Source: Zymoseptoria tritici IPO323 (taxonomy: Eukaryota > Ascomycota > Dothideomycetes > Mycosphaerellales > Mycosphaerellaceae). From it: a stretch of 64,000 bases of DNA. Position numbers and translations under genes: made by a program. The stretch is taken from NCBI RefSeq assembly GCF_000219625.1, contig NC_018202.1:434001-498000 (forward strand), in the 5' to 3' direction. Of the stretch, positions 42,521-52,874 are shown piece after piece (the first letter of the stretch is position 1; every line of letters starts with the position of its first letter). The notes below the pieces were generated by a model. That model was not told the origin of the DNA and did no database searches. It saw only the letters and a list, made by a program, of their open reading frames with translations.

Positions 42521-43847
42521 ATGTCAGACCAGCCTGGCTCAACTACGGCGGACACCTCCGCTTCCGACGGCAGCTCTCTATCGAATCATCACTCTACTGC
42601 GTCAATCACCTCACTCGCCCCGTCGAGCGCATCATCAATTTCAGGAGAGAAGATCAGGATCAGATTCCTGGGCCACGATGATGCCCTGGAGCTGGAATAT
42701 GCGGCAAGCAAAGGCCTGGCATGTCAAGGAGAACACAGAACACTTTGGAGGATACGTGGAAACCCGTTCTTTTGTGTGATGATCAAATCTACAGTATCGA
42801 TCCCCGCGATCGATCAGGTAGATTGCTAGAAGAGGAGAAGTGTATTGCCGGAAAAAGCGAAACGGAGACTTGGTTTATGGGATACTATGTTGACTACTGG
42901 ATGGATGGGGAGGATTCGTGGCGTGAGGACGAGATCGAGGACGAAGAGAGCTGTCTCGTCGCTTATATAAACCAGAAGCTCTGGTGGAAGGAGCCGCGGA
43001 CACGGCCCATTCAAATACTCCAAGAGAAGGGACTTACACAGCAAGACGCCATTGGGGTTTTTTGCCTTCACATTCAGAGCAAGCCACTAACATGGAAAGT
43101 CTCACATGTCGAGATTTCACGTCGAAACGTTTACAGAAGACGTACTATCAAATCTTGGCTGGTACCATTGCGAACCTTAAACTGCTATCGAAAGATTGGC
43201 TGCAGTGGGATTCAAAGATATATTAGTTGAGCGACCCCTTGCAAGATCATTAGCACTACAATCTCGTTCGTGTGTCTAGTACCAAGGGACTTCAATTCGA
43301 CGCGATTAATCTTAGTTACATCTCGAAACACAATGGCGCGGAGCAGCACGAGGGCGAAGATTAAGATGAAGATAACGCTACTGGAACGCGCGTACTACGT
43401 CAACTACAACAAGTTGAATTCGCGTTCTACAGTTTTGCAATCGATGGATCTGTCGATCGCAACAACGCCCGTCGCAGAGACAGTGAACGACTTCGCATTT
43501 TTGGCAAGCTCGAAAGGCTAGGCAACATTCTTTCCCAGAACAAGAGCGCCCTCAGCCTGCACGGGAGAGTTCGATGTTATCGGTATTACTTGCGACAATC
43601 ATCTACGCAACTCATCAGCCACCACCATCGAATCATTAGCCGAACCAATGACCTTAACTCATCAACTACCGGACCAACCATTATCGACGCATTAACTACC
43701 GGACCGACCACCATCAACGCATCAATCGCCGGACCAATTACTATCGATTCACCACAGCGTGTCTCGGCATCTATCGAGCTAGCATCTGTATCAGGACCCG
43801 CGTGGACCGAGCCCTGGATCATGAACAGCCGCTGGCGCAGAATTTGA
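42521..43847 (+). pseudogene. Unknown gene, several frames, Thr/Ile repeat near C-terminus
   Basis: Readings in order: 42521-42715 Ser/Thr-rich (SDGSSLSNHHSTASITS, then KIRIRFLGHDDALEL); 42721-43060 in another frame (WFMGYYVDYWMDGEDSW, acidic); about 43090-43226 in a third (SKRLQKTYYQILAGTIANL). Then one frame 43271-43847 runs with a single TAA at 43362 (GED, stop, DED), where CAA would fit, through LERLGNILSQNKSALSLHG to three 10-residue repeats of the type TGPTIIDALT. A CACTAAC branch-like site near 43088 may mark an intron. No family is recognised. Confidence 0.45.
43668..43757 (+). repeat. 30-bp coding tandem repeat, three copies
   Basis: Units begin at 43668, 43698 and 43728 with ACCGGACC or GCCGGACC and differ at about a quarter of positions. 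They encode TGPTIIDALT, TGPTTINASI and AGPITIDSPQ. Confidence 0.8.
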
Positions 43848-44665
43848 TCTCCTATATCACTTTCGAATTTGGCTTCACCACATATCTGCTCGCGACCGAA
43901 TCTTCTCAAACTCCAGCTTTAGCTACACGCAAAACTTTCCCGGTTCGCTCCGCACGAGACACTTTCCGGAGCCCCCTCTTACTTAGAGACGGTGTTGATT
44001 TCACAGAAACATGACAAGGTCTGCGTCGCTCGCAACCAGACTCCATCGCTGACATAGAAAGGACAGAACATGATCGATGTCGTGAGAACGGAGAGACAGG
44101 TTTCACACATGACAAAGACTCGGATCTGTCCATAACTGGGGTCAGGAGATCTTTTACTGCTCCATTCATCAAGGGAAGATCAAGGTCTTCAATCTTTCGG
44201 CTTTCTTTACCTTAAAATCGGGATTTTGCAGCCGGATCGACTCATCGAAGCATTCAAGCATTGATAACAACCTGAAACCTTGCTGGAATGGAGGCTTTCC
44301 TTGGGTGTTATGTTAATATAGTTTTGTTCTGCAAGTCGCGATTTCGTATTACCCAGGCTTATTACATTTTCAAAACGTGCAAAGTTTCACGACCACTCTA
44401 GCCTGCTGAGGTGCTATCACATTCCACCATTCCGTAACGACACGTTCATCGCCGCTACGGCGTGCTGCTGGGCAAGCGTGGAAGGCTTGAGCCAATTCTC
44501 GCATTACGCTTCAGCAACCAACATTGGTGCCAACCACCAACTTAACACTGAGGAAATCCTCCGTGTGCGTCTCGTCGCATTATCATCCATTGCGCCTCAT
44601 CCCTAACATGCCAACACCGGTGCAGACCTATAAGAACTGCTTCCGATGTCCTCGCCGGCAAGGGG
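43848..44665. other. No supported gene
   Basis: Plus frame 43802-44014 and minus frame 43906-44172 overlap. Neither is recognisable. 44220-44400 is relatively AT-rich and may be intergenic. Confidence 0.3.
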
Positions 44666-45310
44666 ATGTCTTTCTCCCCAACCTTCGTCCGCCTGCTAGG
44701 GCTTGATTCGCCAAGAAGCAGGTGTCCGCCCACTGTCTGCCACGCTACGGATGGGATGATCGAGTTCATGGCGGCCGTCGGCTGGCACATTGCCGATCCC
44801 GACCTCTTCCCAGTGCTCGGAAAGAGGCTCCTCAGCGGGACATTCCGCTGGATCAGCAACAAGCATCTCTCGCCTGGCAAGATCGAGACGAGGAAGCATG
44901 ATCAGCCGCACATGGTTGATTAGGAGGGTGCTTGGGTACGTTGTTGTCTCTTCGCATCGCCATCATTCCTGTTTTACGCTAACCTTGCTTCGCTTTGGGC
45001 CGCCTACACCACCGACTGGATCGATCCCAGCTTCGAGTTCAACTTTGTCTTCGGCAAGTCCGCTTCGAAGCCACCTGCGGGGAAGAAGTCGTCTCCGAGG
45101 GCCTCCGTTCTGCGTTTATGGGTTTCGGCAGGAGCTTCTTTCGAGGCCGTGTCTAGCCGGTTCAAGCTCAGCACGAGTTCCAAGACCGTGTCGAAAAAGT
45201 TTATAGGTGTTTTCGTCGCCGAACATGAGCAGTCCGCGCTCTGGCATCATCATTGCCATAGTCATTGCCTTCTGTCGAGCCCTCATGAGTCACGGAAGAT
45301 ACCAGAATGA
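44666..45310 (+). pseudogene. Hypothetical protein, one in-frame TAG
   Basis: From the ATG at 44666 (MSFSPTFVRLLGLDS) one frame runs 215 codons to TGA at 45308, interrupted only by TAG at 44921, a CAG site. N-terminal part: DGMIEFMAAVGWHIADPDLF. C-terminal part: TDWIDPSFEFNFVFGKSAS, then a basic Ser-rich region (SSRFKLSTSSKTVSKKF) and a His/Cys end (HHHCHSHC). An intron starting GTACGT near 44938 with a GCTAAC branch could instead remove part of the middle, but it would not remove the TAG. No family is recognised. Confidence 0.5.
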
Positions 45311-45527
45311 ACACAACTGGAAATGATCACTCGCCAAGCTTCGACTGGCTTTGAGGATCCCTTGCCTGGAGTTTCGCGGCTATTCTTCCACCTACCTTAA
45401 CGTCGTCTCCGCGTCAGCCTTCGTCGTCTTCTGGACCATCGCCGTTTGCATCTCCTGAATATCATCGACCGGCCGACGCCATGGATGGCGCGGGCCGTGG
45501 GCGGCTCCAGTCTCCCTTCCTCTCGTC
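45311..45527 (+). other. Possible third remnant of the two-exon membrane family
   Basis: A plus frame at about 45368-45459 reads LNVVSASAFVVFWTIAVCIS before TGA, similar in hydrophobic pattern and the TIAV motif to exon 1 of the family at 19532. The similarity is short. Confidence 0.2.
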
Positions 45528-45719
45528 ATGAACTGGGAACTGTTCGAGCTGCCGCGACGCCGACCTTGGCTGTCACTTCTCACTGCCGCCGGCATCCCAA
45601 GTCTGGCTCTTGTGGCTTGCCTCGCGCTCCGTGTCCAACTCTTTCCAATCCTAGAACATTACGCTCCGGCCGCTACCACACCCTCCATCCCGCTGATAAC
45701 CTCTTCGAAGCCTGTCTAA
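45528..45719 (+). CDS. Small single-pass membrane protein candidate
   Basis: 63 codons from ATG at 45528. MNWELFELPRRRPW is followed by a clear hydrophobic span (TAAGIPSLALVACLALRV), then a Pro/Thr tail to TAA. Positive residues before the span suggest N-in topology. No paralogue is clear. It could be one exon of the surrounding decayed locus. Confidence 0.35.
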   Translation: MNWELFELPRRRPWLSLLTAAGIPSLALVACLALRVQLFPILEHYAPAATTPSIPLITSSKPV

Positions 45720-46010
45720 TCAACATGTTTCCGCGGGTTAGCGTACTCCTCCGCCTTCTCTACCTCACTATCGTTCCTCTCCACCGAAGCAGAGAGCAAT
45801 TCCTGCACTTCCGGGACGGGCAGGGAGAAGAAGGAGTCGTCGATTTTGTACAGTACTTTGTGGTCTTCGTCGGCGAGTCCGAGTTCGCCTGAGATTTCTT
45901 CCAGGTCTTCTTTGTCTTTCTGCAGATTTGGATAAACATGTCAACTTTCGCCTAGTTTCGAGCAGATGTTTCTCCCTGTCCATTAGTTCTGACGCTTTGG
46001 CCAAGATTCC
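45716..46010 (-). pseudogene. Prefoldin subunit 4 (Gim3) truncated copy
   Basis: The minus strand reads QKDKEDLEEISGELGLADED, then KVLYKIDDSFFSLPVPEVQ and ELLSASVERNDSEVEKAEE before TAG at 45716. This is the end of helix 1 and the central beta-hairpin of prefoldin subunit 4, part of the hexameric chaperone that hands actin and tubulin to CCT. An upstream piece, KASELMDREKHLLETRRK, fits the first coiled-coil helix but is in another frame, joined by an intron-like TCTGCAG or by an indel. The second long helix is missing, so the protein could not assemble normally. Family match is strong; it is a partial duplicate. Confidence 0.65.
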
Positions 46011-46091
46011 CAGGTTGATTGCCGGCTTGCTTGCTCGCTCGCATTCGTATCTTTCTCCGGCGGATCACATCTGGATCTCCTAATCTCGAAG
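46011..46091. other. Boundary region, strand ambiguous
   Basis: A minus frame from 46246 (KDVFEGAKSNFEIRRSRCD) reaches into the prefoldin fragment and may be its upstream exon. It opposes the plus frame at 46092. Confidence 0.25.
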
Positions 46092-46581
46092 TTGCTCTTT
46101 GCGCCTTCGAATACGTCCTTCACCTCCTCTATCCCGAAGCTCCCTCCCCTCGTATCGAGCAGCAAGTCGGAAGATGGATCGACCGCCGCCACCAAGGAAA
46201 CCTTACCCGACCCCACGCTGGCGTTTCCTCGCAAGCTCTCCTCCAAGACTACATCGCTTCCTACATCGACTACCGCTTCCTACCTCGACTATTGCTCCCG
46301 AGTCGCTTCGGCTATCTACTCGTGCCAAAACCCTTTTATCTTTTCGAAACGCAGTCGACTGCCGCAAGCATCACGAATCTTTTCCGGATGATCCAGACGA
46401 AGTAGCTCCAGCAGCCAAAGCGCGAGTTACCCCGGGAGTCCATTCGGCTACATCAGGCGAAAACATCGCCACCGTCGTGATTGATCGCATCAAGGTCGCC
46501 ACCGACGATCTTACGACACTGGCTCTCTGGATCCTCCTCGGCCGATCGGGTCCGGTCGACTTCACAGACGTCTCTGCCTAA
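46092..46581 (+). CDS. Hypothetical protein, Ser/Thr-rich then amphipathic
   Basis: Plus frames at 46092 (Ser/Thr/Lys-rich, KSEDGSTAATKETLPDP) and 46099 (ending SGENIATVVIDRIKVATDD then LTTLALWILLGRSG before TAA at 46579) overlap in different phases. Codon-like composition favours the first early and the second late, so a shift or a short intron lies near 46390. A minus-strand alternative is noted in the preceding entry. Unknown family. Confidence 0.3.
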
Positions 46582-46995
46582 TGATTGTGAAGGACAAATC
46601 GGTAACTTTCCTCGTTGAGGTAGGTGCCGCAGCTTCGTATTCCATCCACAACAATTTGAAAGTTCTTACTAAACTATCCACCTCGCGGCCAAGAACAGCT
46701 ACCACGATGTTCATTTCGCCTCGCAAGATGGAGAGGTCGTTGTCCTAATGGACCAACAGGACGCCATGAGCAGATATACGGAAGAATTTGACCTTCACTC
46801 TTCGCTGTCTTCGGAGTTGCGAGAGAAAGCAACCCCGACGATTTAGGTGCGTTTCTCATTCCAACTTTGAAGCTGTAGCTAATGCTTCACGGTTGCCGCC
46901 TCCACCCAGCAACCGATCATAGGTAGGCGGATCTTGCCGGTCGACATATAGGCACTCTCGAAACGTGTAAGGATAGACTCAGCTCGGTTTTAGGC
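46582..46995. other. No supported gene
   Basis: A minus frame of 61 codons at 46674-46859 only. Possible 5' region of the next gene. Confidence 0.3.
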
Positions 46996-47400
46996 GTGAT
47001 CCAGGACCGTCTCGACTTGCCATTTGAGCTGGATGTGACCAAGCTCAAGACTGATTGTTTAGGTCGTTCGACCTTGAACCCGGAGACGGGATGCACCGCA
47101 AACCCGCGAGGGAGGACCCACACATTCATCGGCGCAACGAGGCTGAAAGTCTCGGCCTCGACGAACAAGACACCCGCCAAGGCTCTGGCCTACTTCCACA
47201 AGCAAATCCGCGACCACTCTTTTTTCGAAAAGTTCAAAGAGGACTTCAAGGAATTGGAGGAAGCTCGGCGCGATGTCCACGACCGATACAAATCTGACGA
47301 CCCGGCAATCATGAGCAAACATGCGTTGCGGTGGTGCAATGCATACAGTGGCGATTGGGTGAAGAATGCGAACACGGCCCAACATGTTCGGGAGAAGTGA
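46996..47400 (+). CDS. Hypothetical protein (134 codons)
   Basis: Clean plus frame with natural composition: DRLDLPFELDVTKLKTDCLG, then a charged helix (FFEKFKEDFKELEEARRDV) and an end with WCNAYSGDWVKNAN before TGA. It may be the last exon of a larger gene, since the opening residues do not look like a free N-terminus. No family is recognised. Confidence 0.45.
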   Translation: MIQDRLDLPFELDVTKLKTDCLGRSTLNPETGCTANPRGRTHTFIGATRLKVSASTNKTPAKALAYFHKQIRDHSFFEKFKEDFKELEEARRDVHDRYKSDDPAIMSKHALRWCNAYSGDWVKNANTAQHVREK

Positions 47401-47431
47401 TAGCAGAAAGTGAGGTGGCCGATGCACGCGA

Positions 47432-47791
47432 ATGAAGCTTGAAGGTCTGCGCAAATGGACAAAGAGCATCAATGCGGGAAGGCGCAAGTGTTCCCTCTTT
47501 CGAAGATTCTCAGACGTTGCCACAGTTTCGACTATCCGTCACTCGGACAAGAGTGATACGTCCCCAATCCCACTCAAACTGCACCGCAAAGGTCGGACGT
47601 TGGCAGTTTGGAGTACGCAGTCTGTGCTAGAGGACGGACATGCATTTTCGCAGAAGGAAAGAATGGCAACGGCGGCGGCGGAGCGAGACAAGTTCCTAAT
47701 ACGGTGTTCGCCTAGTCTGCAGATGATAGTTAATATATACAAATGTAAGGCCGAGCGAGCGAACTGTAAGGGCACATATAAAAGGCAGTAG
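47432..47791 (+). CDS. Hypothetical protein (119 codons)
   Basis: Open plus frame, Lys/Ser-rich start (RKWTKSINAGRRKC), later FSQKERMATAAAERDKFL and a TAG stop. It follows the 46996 gene after 31 bp in another phase and could be its next exon. The C-terminal third overlaps a minus-strand frame. Confidence 0.3.
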   Translation: MKLEGLRKWTKSINAGRRKCSLFRRFSDVATVSTIRHSDKSDTSPIPLKLHRKGRTLAVWSTQSVLEDGHAFSQKERMATAAAERDKFLIRCSPSLQMIVNIYKCKAERANCKGTYKRQ

Positions 47792-48204
47792 AAACACATA
47801 TATTCGATCTGAGTCGCTCACTTCTCGATCAAGATACGTTTCTTTGCCATACGCCTGCCCGCTAGTTCGTAGCTCCTCCTTCGTGGTCTCTAGACAGTAT
47901 AACTGTATTCGCTCTTCTGCTGCTCTGCTGCTCGTAGGACTAAGCTCTATCATTTCGCTCCGGAACGCGAAGAGACGTATGAGCTCCTTGATACGCTGGC
48001 CACGGTGTGGCTTGCGGCGTTGCTTAGTTCACCGTACCTAGCCTCATCGTTCGCAGTGCCCACATCCCGCAATTGAGTGACCTCTTTTTTCAGGCCAATA
48101 GATGTTGAAGAAAGCGATGCCAGCAAAACAATCCCGTAGCTTGACTCGTAGGGTTGCTGGTCGGGGGCCCTTTCCGAGTAAAATCCCAGGCCTGGTTGCT
48201 CCAA
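47696..48204 (-). pseudogene. Unknown protein with C-terminal membrane span, frameshifted
   Basis: Minus frame 48204-47950 reads SSTSIGLKKEVTQLRDVGT and ends TGA. The next frame (47953-47696) continues AAEERIQLYCLETTKEELR and ends with a hydrophobic segment (VFLLPFICALTVRSLG). A shift near 47990 separates them. A tail-anchored layout is suggested. Family unknown. Confidence 0.35.
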
Positions 48205-48436
48205 ACCCCCGCCGATCTATGGCTTTTTACATGTAAAAGTGGACCAGCTCCGCTCCACCTCCAAAAGAGAGACCGCTTGCTGACTCGATAAAGTCAAGCG
48301 AGGTTCATCCGCCCAAAGCCGTGAACTTGCGATGAACAAGTCCGCGCAATCCGGAAATCGTGCATACGGAGTATGACGGCTCTGGAAGGGACTTGATGCG
48401 TGTACAGGTACACCGCAGCGGTCTCTTTCACCCAGA
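48205..48436. other. Spacer
   Basis: The minus frame 48639-48217 overlaps the plus gene antisense and I treat it as a shadow. Nothing else is seen. Confidence 0.25.
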
Positions 48437-48728
48437 TTGATGTCGGATGGTGAGCCAGCAGCCCAGTGTGCGGTATGTGGTGCCTGGTCGTGTCTATTGG
48501 GCAGTATCGCGTTCCTCTTCCTCCGCCGAGAGCTCCGGGCTTGTTGCCGACGGTGCAAATTTGGTGACAACTCCATCACAGACGCCTTGAAACTCGCTAC
48601 ACCGCAACGCGATATCTTGCTGTCGTTCGTCGTCCACAATCGTTGCGTGTATTTAGTTGCGAAGCAGCGGCTGTTCAGCTGTCAAATACGAGACTTGCTG
48701 CTGAGTACGGGTAGACTTCGGCCTTGGC

Positions 48729-48732
48729 TTTC
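48729..48732. repeat. TTTC target-site duplication (left copy)
   Basis: TTTC lies directly outside the left TIR and again directly outside the right TIR at 54054-54057. Four base pairs can recur by chance, but the position exactly at both TIR ends makes duplication likely. Confidence 0.65.
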
Positions 48733-48776
48733 GATGGCGTCCTGTAGGGCAGTTTAGGTCACTACCTCAATTCTCA
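48733..48776 (+). repeat. Left terminal inverted repeat
   Basis: 44 bp starting GATGGCGTCCTGTAGGGCAG. It matches the complement of the right end at 40 of 44 positions. The four differences are all C here and T in the right copy, three of them in TCA. Confidence 0.93.
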
Positions 48777-48869
48777 TTTTCTCAAAACCTCGTTTTATCG
48801 ATTTAACGCTTAGTAAGCGCTCGCAACGTCTACCTCTCTTGCTCGCAACATCGTTCTTCTTCTTTTTAA

Positions 48870-50900
48870 CGCCCTTACTACCCTCTCGCTATACTACGCG
48901 CCGCCCTTAACATCGACTACCTTCGAACCGAGATCGAGCTCCTTCTTAGGGTCTCCGAATAGACCTACGACGACGTCGTTTAATAGCTAAGGGAAGAGTA
49001 GTAAGTAGCTATTAAGCCTCGAACGTTTAGACGGATACTAGCTCGTTAGTAGCTCTCTACGTATCCGAGGATCTCTTAAGATAAGGACTATTAGGTACTA
49101 CTATATATAAGGATTAAGGAGCTCTTCTAGTAGTAGGATATAAAGGATAAGAGGCTATTAAGATGCCTAAGGAAGGACGGCTTCGAGATAAGCCTATAGT
49201 AATTAGTAGATATCCGGAAGAAGCTAGGCTTATATCGAAGGATCCTACGAGATAACTAGCCTAAACACGATAAGGTTATACGGATAGTGTTAGAGGGGAC
49301 GATTGTAGGTAGTGCGTTAGATAACTATAGATATAAACGATTAGTAAGGTACCTACGGAAGGAATATAACATTATTAGAAGGTCTATATATACGCTCGTA
49401 AGTACGCTCGTAAGTACGCTCGTAGGCTAGATTCGTCCGCTCGTAAACTACAATTTACGCTACTTCCCTTACTCGTAAACTCCTTCGCCTAGCTCGTATG
49501 CTAACGCTCGTTTACTCGTAGGGATCGTATAGCTAATATCTCGTATACCCTTGATCCTATAGGTCCTAATACTCGCCGCTACCGGAAGGGTAGTCGTAAG
49601 GATATTAAGCGTAGTCGTCTAAAGGCTAAGGGTCCTAATTATATATAGTTAGTAGATGCCTACTATAAGTTCGAGACCTTCGGCATCTACTTCTATACCT
49701 ATATCGATATATATATACGGAAGATTATATAGATTTACGTAGGTACTATAGCTAAGACGGTCTTCTTAGTCTCTAAGTAGTATTTAGATATAGTCCGAGA
49801 ACTTAGCTTTACGCTAAAGGTAGGCTCGTAACCGGTTGTGCTATACTCGTAGCTCTACTAACTCTATTTATATATAGATTATACGGGCGGATTACGGCGT
49901 AGAGACTCCTATAATAGCTAATATATACCTCTTCTACCGTAAGCTTTAGGAGGGTAAGAGCATTAAGTTTAGCGATAGCTTCTAGTATATAACGAGTAAG
50001 GGCAATTAAACGATCGAGCGCTTCTAGGGTCTTAGTATAGCTATAGGATAGAATCGATAGCGTAATTTCTTCTACCGGCTTCGCGATAAAGGCCTCTATA
50101 GCGAGGATAGTAGGGCTAACCGTATAGCGTTCCTTACTATCTACGTTCTAATCCTCCGGTTTACGGTCGAGCTATTTATTAATAGCTATAACAACTACGC
50201 TATTCGAAAGTAGGCTAAAGTCGAAGGGTACCTACCTAGTATTCCTACTTATAACTACGACTACCCCCCTAATAGCGTAGAGGATCGTAGAATTTACCTT
50301 AACGTAGAGTATCCGCGTATCTAGCGGATAGCGGATTAGCATACTTAATTCGGTTAGTATCCCCTACGTACGAGCGGCTCGCGAGCGGCTCGCGAGCGGT
50401 TACGAGCGGTTACGAGACGACTAGGGTTAAGGAGCGGTATAGGGTTATAAGCTTATAGGCTAGCTTCTTAGCCTACTAGCGTTACGAGCGTTTTGCGAGT
50501 AGTAGCGAGCGCTAACTATTTATAGATCTTCTTATATACCTTCCTCCGCCGACTCTACTATAGGCTAGTAAGATACTAGTAGCTAGTAGCTATCCGGCGA
50601 CGCTCGATAGTCGCGAGCTAGATACTAATAAGGATAAGATCTATATAGATATATATCTCTACCTCCGCGATGCTACTACTCGTTATCTTACCGCTAGTAA
50701 TAACCTCGTAGAGTTCTAGACCCCTCCGAAGGGAGCTAAGTTATAGCCGCGTAACTATATAAGGGACTTCTTCCGTACTAATAGCTTTATATTCGATTAA
50801 GCTATATATAAGGGATACCCTCCTACTCTTCCTCTTACTCTTACTCTTACTTATTATAGCTACCTCTTAATTCTACCGTAACCCTACGGCACTACCCTAT
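48870..50900 (+). pseudogene. Integrase-core (DDE) gene of the TIR element
   Basis: One plus-strand frame with an N-terminal helical region (TYDDVVQQL-like after restoring obvious Gln), the box RRYRKGSRKDIKRSRLKAKG, then GPNYI, stop, LVDAYYKFETFG. The catalytic triad is legible: Asp in LVDAYYKF, Asp in IIRADYGVETP, Glu in TIERF. After it come DKGLYSEDSRANRIAFLTIY and YNYDYPPNSVEDRRIYLNVE, a pattern I recognise from fungal integrase-core proteins. Three introns are visible: 49398-49521 (GTAAGT, GCTAAC), 49820-49877 (GTAGGC, TACTAAC, ATATATAG) and about 50358-50525 (GTATCC, GCTAAC, TTATAG). The third leads to a last exon with IYIDIYLYLRDATTRYL. Integrases of this fold cut and join DNA ends. The start ATG is not identifiable and many TAA/TAG codons make it inactive. 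Confidence 0.75.
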
Positions 50901-52570
50901 ACCTCTTCTACTAATCTCGGCGATAAAAACTGTAGCTTCTACGGCTGCCCTCTACCCTTATAAGTAGCTCTAGCGAGTAACGACGGCGAGCCTACGAGCG
51001 ACTACGAGCGCTAGCCTACCCCTCCTAGCTCCGGTACTCGCGAAGGTATATATATTCCGTAGAGCCGTACGACTACTAAGATAAAGATAGCGGCTAAGAC
51101 GAAGGCCCGTATATTACCTAACGCTACCGCTAACTTATTAAAGGAGGCTAAGAAGGCTAAGCGTTTAAGGGAGCTATTAGCTAACAATAAGAGTACGAGG
51201 GGCGGTGCCTAAGACGATAAGGATAAGCTACTACTACTATTTACTACTAAGTGCTTCCTTTATACTATTACCCTTATAGATCCGGAGCCTCCTATAGACG
51301 GCGAGGACGTTAACGACGATATAACGCCGGTCTACTCCGACAAACGTAATAAGATCTTATAGTAAGCTTAGGGCGTTGTTGCTAAGATAGATACTATTCT
51401 TAAGGCCGCTAAGAAACATAACCGTAGAAGGCTCTTCTTAGAGTATCTACTAAACGAGAGCGTAGCTACGAAGTAGCGGCGAGATAAGAAGCCCTACTAC
51501 GACATCTATTTAACGAGGGAGTATAGTAGGAATTAGCCTATTAAGCTCGGCGCTAACAACGTAGCTACTACGAATACTACGATTAGGAGAATCTAGCTAT
51601 TTAATCTATCGATAACCGGTAGGGCTCCGTAGGCGACCGTTCGGATTACGTACGTTATCTACGCTAGCGGCTAGAAGAATTACGACGATAGCTAGGTATA
51701 TATAGACTTAAAACGCTCCGTAAGGAAGGACGGCGAGCCTATATTCTAGTATATAATTAGCTACGACGTATAGACCGATAGTACTATCCTATACCCTAGC
51801 GGGCGTATATTTAAGGATAAGGACGGCGTTGTTTACTATCCGTTTATATAAACTAATAGCTATACTAGCGTCGACGGTAGGGAGATCCCCGTAGGTAAGA
51901 GTTACCTACTCGTAAGCTAGCTCGTACCGGAGGCTCGCTACCTTATAATAGCTATAGTAGGTCCGTCTAGTAGTAATATTAAGGTACTCGTAGATTAGTC
52001 TATAGGGCTCGTAAGCCGTTCTCGTATAGCTCGCACTACCCTTAGCTCCTCGTAGGATCCGGAGCGTTCTAGCCCTTAGCCTTAGTAGCGCTCTAGCTCT
52101 AAGCGCCCTACTAGCCGCGACCTCTAATTATCGCCGGTAAGCTAGCCTAACGACTATATTCTACTCGACCCTAATATAGATAGCTTAGACGATATAGTAA
52201 GGGCTAAGGAAGCTATCGCGAACCGAGCTAAGGAGAATAGTACTTCTTCGACGGTTACCTCCGTAGTAGCTAGTACGCTAGCGATCCCTTCGGACTCGAC
52301 GATGCCCTCTTCGTTAGCGATAACGACGATACTAACGCCTTAGTTAAAGTCGAAGGCCCCTAGTACTACTACTAGTACTACTAATTAAGGGGGTTTAGAG
52401 ATACCGGAGGAGGTCGCCGAGCCGGTCGTTAAGCCGGTCGTTAAGTAGGTCGTTAAGCCGGTCGTTTAGTAGTAGAAGAAGAAGAAGAAGAAGGTCGACG
52501 AGCCGGTAGCTATTAGTACTAGACGGAGCGAGAGGAATATTAAGCTTACCGAGAAGGGTAGGGCTAACTA
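50901..52570 (+). pseudogene. Second plus-strand gene of the TIR element, function unknown
   Basis: A frame with RIP stops runs from about 51050 (KIKIAAKTKARILPNATANL, lysine-rich helix) through DPEPPIDGEDVNDDITPVYS and KAAKKHNRRRLFLEYLLNES to a middle domain with YPSGRIFKDKDGVVYYPF. It ends in a charged tail with a run of Lys codons near 52476-52495 (KKKKKKVDEPV). It resembles a DNA-binding or accessory protein in composition only. I know no family. Spacer-like stretches rich in the GCTCGTA motif at 51900-52060 may be introns. In elements with accessory genes such proteins bind the TIRs or regulate transposition; that role is inference. Confidence 0.55.
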
Positions 52571-52874
52571 GAAGGACTAATATATACGAATCTAATAAAT
52601 ATACGCTACCGACGACTCGCTCGTTACGTACTCGCGGACTATAAGGACTAGCTCGCGGCTAGAAGGAGCGATAAACGTATATCTTATATCTTAATAGCTT
52701 AATATCTTAATTCTCTTCCTTAAAAGTAGCTCGCGGCGTACTCGTAGGCTAAAACGGCTAGCTCGTAAGCGTAAAAACGAGGGATTTAAGGAGATATATA
52801 GTAACTAACGCATTTATTTAGGTATTAACGTATAGGCTCGTAAGGCTCGCGGAGAGCTCGTAGGCTAAATCGAT

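Noticed and set aside
48217..48639. 140-codon minus-strand frame beside the TIR element
   Set aside because: It lies antisense to the frame that continues across the empty site, and has no motif of its own.
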